The position numbers were made by a program, and so were the translations under genes. Source: Thiomargarita sp. (GTDB lineage: Bacteria; Pseudomonadota; Gammaproteobacteria; Beggiatoales; Beggiatoaceae). Taken from it: a DNA stretch of 12,129 nt. The stretch spans positions 1 through 12,129 of the forward strand of contig DYNO01000096.1 in NCBI GenBank assembly GCA_020721025.1, in the 5' to 3' direction. The notes beneath the pieces are model-generated. The model worked only from the letters and a program-made list of their open reading frames with translations. It was not told where the DNA came from and did not search any database. Below, in pieces: positions 6,358 to 12,129 of the stretch (within the stretch, counting starts at the first letter, position 1; each line of letters opens with the position of its first letter).

Positions 6358-7455
6358 TTATCTTTCCATTAAATCCGCATATCCTTCCGTCAAAGTTTTG
6401 TGCAATAATGCGGCGGAGTAATCTTCGGTTAACAGCGATTTTCCAATCCCTTGTAATAAAATCAGTCGCACCTTGCCATGTTGCACTTTTTTATCGACTT
6501 GCATCAACGCCAGCATCTGTTCTGCGCTAATATGGGCGGGAATATGCACCGGTAAATGAACTTTTTGTAATAAATTTTTAATCCGTTCAACCTCTTGCAA
6601 CGTCAACCACCCCAGATGCTGAGACAGTTGCGCGGCTAAATGGATTCCTATCGCAACCGCTTCTCCGTGCAGATAACCGACATAATTTGAACCCGTTTCA
6701 ATCGCATGTCCAAACGTATGTCCTAGATTTAACAAGGCGCGCGTCCCCGACGTTTCATGCTCATCTTGGGCGACAATCGCGGCTTTATCCTGACAAGAAC
6801 GAGCAATCGCATACGCTAACGCATTGGAATCACGAGCTAAAAGTGCGTCGGCATGGGCTTCTAACCACGAGAAAAATTCTGGATCATTAATCAAACCATA
6901 TTTAATCACTTCCGCCAAACCCGCACTCAATTGACGATCATCCAACGTTGCCAACGTGTCGGTGTCAATGACCACACAACGCGGTTGATGAAATGCCCCT
7001 ATCATATTTTTGCCCAACGGATGATTCACGCCGGTTTTGCCGCCCACTGACGAATCGACTTGGGACAGTAGCGTGGTAGGTGTTTGAATAAATTGAATTC
7101 CTCGTTGATAGCAAGCCGCTGCAAATCCGGTCATATCGCCAATCACGCCGCCCCCCAATGCCACCAAGGTTGCTTGACGGTTATAACGTTGCGTCAAAAG
7201 TTGCTCGAAAATGCGATTAATGCTTTCCAATGTTTTATAAACTTCGCCATCTGGCAACAATACGACATGGGTGTTAAATTGGGCATAAGCCGCACGAACT
7301 TTGTCCAAATACAGCGGTGCGACAGTTTCATTGGTGACAATCATGACTTGTTGAGCAACGACATGTGGCGTGATAAGTTGCGGATCAGTCAGTAAATTTT
7401 GTCCGATATAAATGGGATAACTACGCGCACCGAGGTCAACCGTGAGTGTGTTCAT
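6358..7455 (-). CDS. aroB: 3-dehydroquinate synthase
   Basis: Second enzyme of the shikimate pathway: NAD- and metal-dependent cyclisation of DAHP to 3-dehydroquinate in the cytosol. 365 residues against about 362 in E. coli. Landmarks: DGE (69-71) with YKT in the nucleotide-binding half; GGGVIGDMTGF (101-111); PTTLLSQVDSSVGGKTGVN (126-144); KNMIGAFHQP (149-158); metal ligands E182 in AEVIKYG, H246 in NLGHTFGH and H263 in LHGEA. It starts at ATG 7455 without an obvious ribosome site. In many relatives aroK lies just upstream; here the upstream 278 bases are non-coding and structured, followed by a thioredoxin gene. ftsE follows after 66 bases. Function is secure. Confidence 0.97.
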   Translation of the reverse strand: MNTLTVDLGARSYPIYIGQNLLTDPQLITPHVVAQQVMIVTNETVAPLYLDKVRAAYAQFNTHVVLLPDGEVYKTLESINRIFEQLLTQRYNRQATLVALGGGVIGDMTGFAAACYQRGIQFIQTPTTLLSQVDSSVGGKTGVNHPLGKNMIGAFHQPRCVVIDTDTLATLDDRQLSAGLAEVIKYGLINDPEFFSWLEAHADALLARDSNALAYAIARSCQDKAAIVAQDEHETSGTRALLNLGHTFGHAIETGSNYVGYLHGEAVAIGIHLAAQLSQHLGWLTLQEVERIKNLLQKVHLPVHIPAHISAEQMLALMQVDKKVQHGKVRLILLQGIGKSLLTEDYSAALLHKTLTEGYADLMER

Positions 7456-7547
7456 ATTGAATTTTTGAGTAGGATAGGGTTACTGAAGAATTGTTGTATG
7501 ATCGACGATAGCAACCGTTCCAACAGTTTTAAAATTTGTTTTAAATT

Positions 7548-7595
7548 TCAATCTATTGATGAATTTAATCACCGAAACTGAAGATTGATTCATCA
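7548..7595 (-). other. Competing stems in the aroB upstream region
   Basis: Two perfect inverted pairs interlock: TGATGAAT at 7557-7564 with ATTCATCA at 7588-7595 (8 bp), and TCAATCT at 7548-7554 with AGATTGA at 7582-7588 (7 bp). They cross and share base 7588, so they are alternatives rather than one hairpin. They lie about 93-140 bases before the aroB ATG and would be in its leader if transcription starts further upstream. Regulation is unproven. Confidence 0.35.
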
Positions 7596-7635
7596 CGGGG
7601 ATTTGCTGAATTGTTCGGGAAAACAGGAAGGAATA

Positions 7636-7700
7636 TTAGGGTAGTGGTCAGTAAAATCAATCAGTTGATCGTTGATCTTGACAAGTTCAAGCTACCCTAA
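7636..7700. repeat. 65-bp inverted-repeat element downstream of the thioredoxin gene
   Basis: Outer arms TTAGGGTAG (7636-7644) and CTACCCTAA (7692-7700) are perfect inverted copies around 47 bases. Inside lie two more stems: ATCAA/TTGAT (7656-7660/7665-7669) and CTTGA/TCAAG (7677-7681/7687-7691). The nested arrangement could fold into a branched structure on either strand. It sits 33 bases past the thioredoxin stop. No run of T follows on the minus strand, so a classical intrinsic terminator is not supported. Confidence 0.6.
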
Positions 7701-7733
7701 AATAGTTAAGACGATGGGACAAAAATTGCGATT

Positions 7734-8108
7734 CTAGTGAACGCTCTCACTTTGTTGTTTTGCAATTTCAGCACGCACCAAGTCCATGTCTAAATTTTTA
7801 GCTTTTTCAATAATTTCTGTCAATGCTTGTTCCGGCAAACTGCCTGCTTGAGAGAAAATAATGATCTGTTCACGAAAAATCATCAAGGTTGGAATTGAGC
7901 GAATTTGGAAGGTTTGCGCCAATTCCCGTTGGGCTTCGGTGTCCACTTTGCCAAACACCACATCAAGATGCTTTTCAGCGGCGCGTTCATACACGGGAGC
8001 GAAATTGCGGCAGGGACCACACCAAGCTGCCCAAAAATCAACTAACACCAAGTTGTTGCTATTGATGGTGTTTTGAAAATTCTCTTTGGTTAATTCAACA
8101 GTTGCCAT
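7734..8108 (-). CDS. Thioredoxin-fold protein with CGPC active site
   Basis: 124 residues with one thioredoxin domain (about 3-105). Visible are DFWAAWCGPC, with the redox pair C30/C33, the FGKVDTEAQ strand and RSIPTLMIF with cis-proline P73. After the domain comes a short, charged helical tail (DMDLVRAEIAKQQSES) that distinguishes it from classical TrxA; proteins with this tail form a recurring thioredoxin-family group in bacteria. It is a likely cytosolic dithiol reductase, with partner unknown. There is no signal peptide, so a periplasmic DsbE/TlpA role is unlikely. The ATG at 8108 has TGGAGT six bases upstream. It is transcribed divergently from gspJ and appears monocistronic, with a 278-base structured gap before aroB. 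Confidence 0.93.
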   Translation of the reverse strand: MATVELTKENFQNTINSNNLVLVDFWAAWCGPCRNFAPVYERAAEKHLDVVFGKVDTEAQRELAQTFQIRSIPTLMIFREQIIIFSQAGSLPEQALTEIIEKAKNLDMDLVRAEIAKQQSESVH

Positions 8109-8130
8109 ATTTACTCCATATCAGTATAAT
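8102..8130 (+). promoter_or_regulatory. Sigma-70-type promoter for gspJ
   Basis: TTGCCA (8102-8107, 5/6 to consensus), 17 bases, then TATAAT (8125-8130, 6/6). Transcription would start near 8137, about 67 bases before gspJ. The -35 box overlaps the start codon of the divergent thioredoxin gene. A second TATAAT at 8142-8147 lacks a good partner box. Confidence 0.6.
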
Positions 8131-8142
8131 AATCAACGAGTT

Positions 8143-8170
8143 ATAATAGTTTTGTGGGGAGGTTGCACAA
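8143..8170 (-). promoter_or_regulatory. Possible promoter for the thioredoxin-like gene
   Basis: On the minus strand TTGTGC (8170-8165, 3/6) and TATTAT (8148-8143, 5/6) are 16 bases apart, placing a start near 8136 with a leader of about 28 bases that contains the GGAG ribosome site. The weak -35 keeps this tentative. It overlaps the divergent gspJ promoter region, so the two genes may share control. Confidence 0.3.
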
Positions 8171-8203
8171 AGCTCTCACCAACGATTTTAGAATGATTCC
8201 ATT

Positions 8204-8905
8204 ATGACACATTCAACATCAAAATGGGGACACGGATTTACTTTGTTAGAATTACTCATCGCTTTGTCGATTTTCGCGCTCATCGCAATGATGGCATACG
8301 GCGGTTTGTTGAGTATTTTACGAGTTGATGTCCAAATTGCAACGACAACCCAACAATTGACACGATTACAGTTTACTTTTCAAAGATTTCAACAAGATGT
8401 ATCGCAATTGATCTATCGTCCCATCCGCAACGAATATGGAGACAGTGTGCCAGCAATTCAAGCAACCATGCAACAGATTGAATTAACTCGGACAGGTTGG
8501 CGTAATCCATTGCAACAGCCACGCAGTCAATTACAACGAGTCAATTATTCTGTCGAAAAACAAACGCTTTGGCGAACTTATTGGCAAGTTTTGGATCGCA
8601 CGCGTGACAGTCAACCTCAACGAACGGCATTACTTACGGATGTGACTGTATTTAAGCTCCGTTTTTTAGACAATCAAGCACTTTGGCATGATGAATGGAG
8701 CAGTGCCGTGCAAACACAATTGGCGGGAAAATCGTTACAATTGAAGGCAATAGAAGTCAACTTGTCGCTTGAGGGTTGGGGAGAAATAATATGGTTATTT
8801 CCAACCACTGCGCCGCCCTCGTTGCCAAAATTGCCGAATACTTCTACACCATCGTCATTTTTTCGAGATAATTCGTTGACAATCGCACAGATCGTCTTAA
8901 AATAA
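8204..8905 (+). CDS. gspJ: Type II secretion minor pseudopilin GspJ
   Basis: Component of the pseudopilus tip (with GspI and GspK) that pushes exoproteins through the outer-membrane secretin. 233 residues. The prepilin signature is near the N-terminus: MTHSTSKWGHG then FTLLE, so GspO would cut after G11 and N-methylate F12, with E16 as the conserved +5 glutamate; a hydrophobic helix follows to about residue 39. The globular part holds the GspJ landmarks LTRTGWRNP (about 94-102), SQLQRVNY and VFKLRFLDN. The C-terminal tail is rich in Pro, Ser and Thr. No ribosome site of note precedes ATG 8204. Other gsp genes, normally adjacent, are absent: the thioredoxin gene lies upstream and nifQ downstream. 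Assembly requires the rest of the machine elsewhere in the genome. Confidence 0.93.
   Translation: MTHSTSKWGHGFTLLELLIALSIFALIAMMAYGGLLSILRVDVQIATTTQQLTRLQFTFQRFQQDVSQLIYRPIRNEYGDSVPAIQATMQQIELTRTGWRNPLQQPRSQLQRVNYSVEKQTLWRTYWQVLDRTRDSQPQRTALLTDVTVFKLRFLDNQALWHDEWSSAVQTQLAGKSLQLKAIEVNLSLEGWGEIIWLFPTTAPPSLPKLPNTSTPSSFFRDNSLTIAQIVLK
8876..8903 (+). promoter_or_regulatory. Sigma-70-type promoter for nifQ
   Basis: A perfect TTGACA (8876-8881), 16 bases, then TAAAAT (8898-8903, 5/6) lies inside the last codons of gspJ. Transcription would start near 8910, 75 bases before the GTG and 144 before the ATG of nifQ. No GG dinucleotide occurs on the plus strand from 8906 to 8984, so a sigma-54 promoter (GG-N10-GC) cannot lie there. 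Confidence 0.55.
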
Positions 8906-8921
8906 AGCGTAACCCCATTTA

Positions 8922-8978
8922 AATCAAATTGCATCGAAGTGACATTTTGATAAATTATTTGAAATAAAACAAAGAGTT
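8922..8978. repeat. Diverged intergenic repeat, copy 2
   Basis: 57 bases aligning with 4557-4612, sharing the identical 17-base end AAATAAAACAAAGAGTT (here 8962-8978). It ends just before nifQ, and its AAAGAG lies six bases upstream of the GTG at 8985, where it could act as a ribosome site. Confidence 0.5.
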
Positions 8979-9053
8979 TCTTGTGTGCTCTTATCTCAAT
9001 TGGCGAACCCAATCTCGCATTTGTCAATTCAATCAACCTTGCTGTATTTCGAT

Positions 9054-9608
9054 ATGTCAAAACAACAACTTTTTGCTCATCTCCTCGCGCACAGTCATCA
9101 TGTTCCCAATGATCAACCACTTGCACAAATGTTAGCCACCCTATACAGTGGTGAGAGTTCCATGCCGGAATATTTAGGTTTAAGTGAAACTGATTTTTAT
9201 CGCCTGATTGATCGACATTTTGCGACGGCAACATTGCCAAAATTGCTGTTAAATCAACCAGAAATTCGAGCCAATCGGTTGCCAGAACGACAAGATTTAT
9301 GTGACTTGCTTTTGAATTGTCGTGCCGATATGGATGAAGAACGTGAATGGATTGCCCAGATTATTACCGCTGGTTGTATGAAAGATGACCATTTATGGCA
9401 AGATTTGTGGCTATTTTCCCGTACAGAACTGAGTTTGCTCATGGAACATAATTTTCCGAAACTGGCAACTCAGAATTATAATAATATGAAATGGAAGAAA
9501 TTTTTATATCGACAACTGTGTCATCAAGCAGGGGCTTATTTGTGCCGCGCGCCCACTTGCGAAGAATGCACTGATTATTTAGATTGTTTTGGGTCTGAAG
9601 AAAAATAG
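9054..9608 (+). CDS. nifQ: Nitrogen fixation protein NifQ
   Basis: NifQ is an iron-sulfur protein that delivers molybdenum to the NifEN/NifH complex for FeMo-cofactor assembly. The C-terminus has the diagnostic cysteine motif C-x4-C-x2-C-x5-C (C164, C169, C172, C178 in the 184-aa form), preceded by HLWQDL, a NMKWKKFLYRQLC block and followed by FG, all typical of NifQ. The N-terminal half has MPEYLGLSETDF and a RHF segment as in homologues. The start is uncertain: ATG 9054 (MSKQQLF) matches usual length, while GTG 8985 has AAAGAG six bases upstream and would give 207 residues. No other nif gene is present; gspJ is upstream and phoH-like downstream. NifQ needs are often bypassed at high molybdate, so it implies but does not prove diazotrophy. 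Confidence 0.94.
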   Translation: MSKQQLFAHLLAHSHHVPNDQPLAQMLATLYSGESSMPEYLGLSETDFYRLIDRHFATATLPKLLLNQPEIRANRLPERQDLCDLLLNCRADMDEEREWIAQIITAGCMKDDHLWQDLWLFSRTELSLLMEHNFPKLATQNYNNMKWKKFLYRQLCHQAGAYLCRAPTCEECTDYLDCFGSEEK

Positions 9609-9679
9609 CTGGGTCAATTTTTGAACTCCAATTTTCTAGAGATTCAGTATGTTTCTTCATGAGATGAAATCGCTTGATA

Positions 9680-9790
9680 CTATTCAAATTGTTCACGAAT
9701 CGTATTTTTATAACAATCATAAGCCGCTTTAAGTGAGAATGGATTTTCTTTTTTGCTAAAATGTTCAAAGAGTTGATTCAGATTCCACAT
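9680..9790 (-). other. Possible 36-residue ORF or protein remnant
   Basis: On the minus strand an ATG at 9790 opens a 36-residue frame ending with TAG at 9680, reading MWNLNQLFEHFSKKENPF and ending NTIREQFE. Composition is protein-like (amphipathic, mixed charged and aromatic), and the same frame beyond the TAG gives another protein-like stretch (YQAISSHEETY) up to a TGA, which hints at a decayed gene. There is no good ribosome site and I do not recognise it. It occupies the 216-base spacer between nifQ and the phoH-like gene; chance is a serious alternative. Confidence 0.2.
9754..9762 (+). promoter_or_regulatory. Extended -10 promoter candidate for the phoH-like operon
   Basis: TGC followed by TAAAAT (9757-9762) fits the extended -10 pattern TGn-TATAAT with one difference. 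No convincing -35 box is present. Initiation near 9769 would leave a leader of about 56 bases before the phoH-like gene at 9825. The region is AT-rich, so this is tentative. Confidence 0.35.
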
Positions 9791-9824
9791 TTGCCACAGA
9801 TACTATGTAAAACATCATGATTTT

Positions 9825-10826
9825 ATGCTGCAAGAAAACGTAACGACAGAATTTTTATTAGAACCGCAAGACAATGATCGGTTGGCAAATTTATGCGGTC
9901 AGTTTGACGAACATTTGCGTCAATTGGAAAAACGCTTTAAAGTGCGTATCAGCAATCGCGGGCACCAGTTTCACGTTGCTGGTTCGCCTCATGCGGTTGA
10001 TAGCGCAAAAGAAGTGTTAAATCAGTTATATATTGCAACGCACCACGAATCGCTGAGTCCGACGCGGGTGCATTTATTTTCTCAGGAGGCTGGTATCGAA
10101 ACCGCACTATATCCCGAAGAATCTTCAGCAGCAGAAGGGGCGGAAGTGGTGATTCAAACTCGACGCGGCGCGATCAAGGGTCGGGGCTTGAATCAACGCA
10201 ATTATTTGAACAGAATTGTGCGTCATGACATTAATTTCGGAGTTGGACCTGCCGGCACGGGAAAAACTTATTTAGCTGTCGCATGTGCCGTCGAAGCCCT
10301 TGAACGGGAACAAGTTCGGCGCATTGTCTTAGTCCGTCCGGCGGTGGAGGCGGGGGAACGGTTGGGATTTTTGCCTGGCGATTTAGCACAGAAAGTTGAT
10401 CCTTATTTGCGTCCATTGTACGATGCTTTATATGAAATGCTGGGATTTGAAAAAGTGGCAAAACTGATTGATCGCAGTGTGATTGAAATCGCGCCGTTGG
10501 CATATATGCGCGGTCGCACGCTGAATGAATCATTTATCATTCTCGACGAAGCGCAAAATACCACGGTAGAACAAATGAAAATGTTTCTCACTCGGATTGG
10601 TTTTGGCTCAACGGCGGTGGTGACGGGCGATGTGACACAAATCGACTTGCCGCGCGAAGCCCAGTCCGGTTTGAAACATGTCATCAATATTTTACAAGGT
10701 GTTGAAGGCATTAGCTTTACTTTTTTTAACTCGAAAGACGTGGTGCGTCATCCGATTGTGGCACGAATTATTGAAGCCTACGAACGCGCCGAACAAGCAT
10801 CCAATAAAAAATCACAAAGTGCATGA
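9825..10826 (+). CDS. ybeZ: PhoH-like ATPase (YbeZ type)
   Basis: P-loop NTPase of the PhoH family; the YbeZ type is thought to act with YbeY in RNA and ribosome quality control, a link supported mainly by conserved pairing and interaction studies in enterics. 333 residues: an N-terminal KH-like RNA-binding segment (about 8-75), then the PhoH core with Walker A GPAGTGKT (141-148), VRPAVEAGERLGFLPGD (170-186), KVDPYLRPLYDAL (190-202), Walker B FIILDEAQN with D241/E242, VTGD (267-270) and a distal VVRHP. The C-terminus is short and lacks the long charged tail of the E. coli protein. ATG 9825 has no visible ribosome site. The stop overlaps ybeY (ATGA), so the two are translationally coupled. Confidence 0.95.
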   Translation: MLQENVTTEFLLEPQDNDRLANLCGQFDEHLRQLEKRFKVRISNRGHQFHVAGSPHAVDSAKEVLNQLYIATHHESLSPTRVHLFSQEAGIETALYPEESSAAEGAEVVIQTRRGAIKGRGLNQRNYLNRIVRHDINFGVGPAGTGKTYLAVACAVEALEREQVRRIVLVRPAVEAGERLGFLPGDLAQKVDPYLRPLYDALYEMLGFEKVAKLIDRSVIEIAPLAYMRGRTLNESFIILDEAQNTTVEQMKMFLTRIGFGSTAVVTGDVTQIDLPREAQSGLKHVINILQGVEGISFTFFNSKDVVRHPIVARIIEAYERAEQASNKKSQSA

Positions 10827-11284
10827 TACACGCAGAACTTGATGTACAATACGCCATGAATGCTGCCGATTTACCTACCGTAGCTCTATTGCAACTGTGG
10901 GTCGATCAGACGTTGAATTTTATCAATGATGTGCAAGATTCTCCCGAATTGACCATTCGCATTGTTGATGAAATAGAAGGCAGGGAATTGAATCATCAGT
11001 GGCGAGACCGGGATAATGCGACCAATGTGCTGTCTTTTCCGTTTGATTGTCCGCCTGAAGTACCGCTGAATTTACTCGGCGATATTGTGATTTGCGCACC
11101 GGTCGTGGCTCGTGAGGCGCAGGAACAACACAAATTACTGCAAGCACATTGGGCGCATTTAATCATTCACGGCGTGTTGCATTTGTTGGGCTACGATCAT
11201 CTGACTGATGACGAAGCCCAACAAATGGAAGCGTTAGAAATTGCTATTTTACAACAACTTAACTACTCCAATCCGTATCTTTAA
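10823..11284 (+). CDS. ybeY: Endoribonuclease/rRNA maturation factor YbeY
   Basis: Metal-dependent single-strand endoribonuclease needed for 16S rRNA 3'-end maturation and 70S quality control in bacteria. 153 residues, the usual size. The zinc motif H-x3-H-x5-H is intact in HGVLHLLGYDH (H116, H120, H126), and the upstream conserved block LNHQWRDRDNATNVLSFPF (57-74), with its arginine, is present, as is LLGDIVIC (84-91). The ATG overlaps the phoH-like stop by four bases. It is followed after five bases by corC, giving the conserved ybeZ-ybeY-corC order. Confidence 0.97.
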   Translation: MIHAELDVQYAMNAADLPTVALLQLWVDQTLNFINDVQDSPELTIRIVDEIEGRELNHQWRDRDNATNVLSFPFDCPPEVPLNLLGDIVICAPVVAREAQEQHKLLQAHWAHLIIHGVLHLLGYDHLTDDEAQQMEALEIAILQQLNYSNPYL

Positions 11285-11289
11285 AACTC

Positions 11290-12129
11290 ATGATTATCTC
11301 GCCGTTTGCGTGGTTTGAACATTTCCGATCCAGTTTCACTCGCTGCGAACCACAAAATAAAGAAGAATTGCTTATGGGCTTACGTCATGCCCACCACCAT
11401 CACAACCTACTCACCGCCGACACGCTCGCCATGATTGAAGGTGCGCTGCAAGTGTCTGAAATGCACGTCCGCGACATCATGGTGCCTCGAGCCCAGATGA
11501 TCACCCTCCCCATAGATTCCCCGCCGGATGAATTGACTAAATTAATTGCTGAATTTGGACATTCCCGTTATCCTGTCATTGGTGAAGATAAAGACGATGT
11601 GCAAGGGATTTTTCTCGCCAAAGATTTATTAGATTACTACGCCAATGGTGACAACGAATTCTTCAGTTTGCGGGATCGGATGCGTCCGGCGGTATTTATT
11701 CCTGAAAGTAAACGACTTAATGTGTTGCTGCGAGAATTTCGTGCCAGTCGTAATCACATGGCAATCGTGGTAAATGAATACAGCGGTGCGGCGGGCTTAG
11801 TGACCATTGAAGATGTGATTGAACAAATTGTTGGCGACATTGACGACGAGCATGATATTGATGATGAAAACTTTATCACGCCGCGGGAAGGTTTCTTTTG
11901 GGTTTGGGCATTGACTCCGATAGAAGAATTCAACGAATTTTTCAAAACTGATTTTACCGACGAAGAATTCGACACGGTGGGCGGTTTAATCACGCAGTTA
12001 TTTGGACACGTTCCAAAACGCGGGGAAAAATTGATGCTCAGTGGCTTAGAATTTGAGGTGATGCGCTCGAACAATCGGCGGGTGGTTTTATTGCGAGTAG
12101 AATCTGTGGGTTCAGCAAAATCTGACTAG
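11290..12129 (+). CDS. corC: CorC/YbeX CBS-domain protein
   Basis: Soluble CorC-type protein of the magnesium/cobalt efflux group. In E. coli YbeX is tied to ribosome metabolism and Mg homeostasis, so transport itself is not certain. 279 residues, complete, with the TAG at the last base of the window. Order: an N-terminal segment with EELLMGL and an unusual run of four histidines (H35-H38); CBS 1 from RDIMVPR (61-67) through HSRYPV and GIFLAKDLL; CBS 2 with VNEYSGAAGLVTIEDVIEQI (161-180) and the acidic VGDIDDEHD; and a CorC_HlyC domain from about 200 with FDTVGGLI and GHVPKRGE. No membrane helices, unlike the CNNM-like CorB/HlyC types. It lies five bases after ybeY; the usual next gene, lnt, would be just outside the window. 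Confidence 0.95.
   Translation: MIISPFAWFEHFRSSFTRCEPQNKEELLMGLRHAHHHHNLLTADTLAMIEGALQVSEMHVRDIMVPRAQMITLPIDSPPDELTKLIAEFGHSRYPVIGEDKDDVQGIFLAKDLLDYYANGDNEFFSLRDRMRPAVFIPESKRLNVLLREFRASRNHMAIVVNEYSGAAGLVTIEDVIEQIVGDIDDEHDIDDENFITPREGFFWVWALTPIEEFNEFFKTDFTDEEFDTVGGLITQLFGHVPKRGEKLMLSGLEFEVMRSNNRRVVLLRVESVGSAKSD

Noticed and set aside
7399..7581. 60-residue plus-strand frame over the aroB start and upstream spacer
   Set aside because: Starts antisense inside aroB, no ribosome site, low-complexity tail; a chance opening.
9001..9023. GG...GC pattern resembling a sigma-54 promoter near nifQ
   Set aside because: The spacing between GG and GC is 13 bases, not 10, and the flanking consensus (TGGCAC/TTGC) is absent.
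8674..9240. 188-residue minus-strand frame spanning the gspJ end and nifQ start
   Set aside because: Antisense to two recognised genes, and it has no domain I recognise.
9439..9768. 109-residue minus-strand frame overlapping the nifQ 3' end
   Set aside because: Most of it is antisense to the conserved NifQ cysteine region; the composition is not protein-like, and a different frame in the same spacer looks more like real protein.

Overview
The window reads as chromosomal DNA of a Gammaproteobacterium with moderate-to-low GC. Evidence for this is the LpxK/Trm112-like (YcaR) pair behind ExbB/ExbD, the PhoH-like/YbeY/CorC operon, FtsEX, a type II secretion pseudopilin and PyrF of the short pseudomonad-like form. 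NifQ indicates the organism can probably fix nitrogen. Solitary copies of genes that usually sit in clusters (nifQ, gspJ, aroB without aroK, ftsEX without ftsY/rpoH), together with the style of the intergenic repeats, remind me of sulfur-oxidising Thiotrichales/Beggiatoa-like genomes. That lineage guess is inference only.

Layout: a 34-codon tail of an unrecognised plus-strand gene ends at 105. A 336-bp gap follows, dominated by a long imperfect palindrome (121-259). From 442 to 8108 every gene is on the minus strand. Read in the direction of transcription they are: thioredoxin-like protein; aroB, ftsE, ftsX; exbB, exbD, lpxK and the Trm112-like gene (tightly overlapping); a secreted DUF2259-type protein; and pyrF. 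From 8204 to the end the genes are on the plus strand: gspJ, nifQ, then phoH-like, ybeY and corC, the last ending exactly at the window edge.

Functionally the window is mostly core metabolism and envelope biology: pyrimidine and aromatic biosynthesis (PyrF, AroB), lipid A phosphorylation (LpxK), a proton-motive-force-driven ExbBD motor, FtsEX control of septal wall hydrolysis, type II secretion, and RNA/ribosome quality control (PhoH-like, YbeY) with CorC. NifQ, a molybdenum donor for nitrogenase cofactor, is the accessory outlier.

I see no convincing novel multigene system, CRISPR array, complete insertion sequence, tRNA or rRNA. The points worth a second look are non-coding: the palindromic element at 121-259, a possible leaderless ftsE transcript, a structured region between the thioredoxin gene and aroB, a diverged ~57-bp repeat present twice, and the housekeeping-type promoter and solitary position of nifQ.
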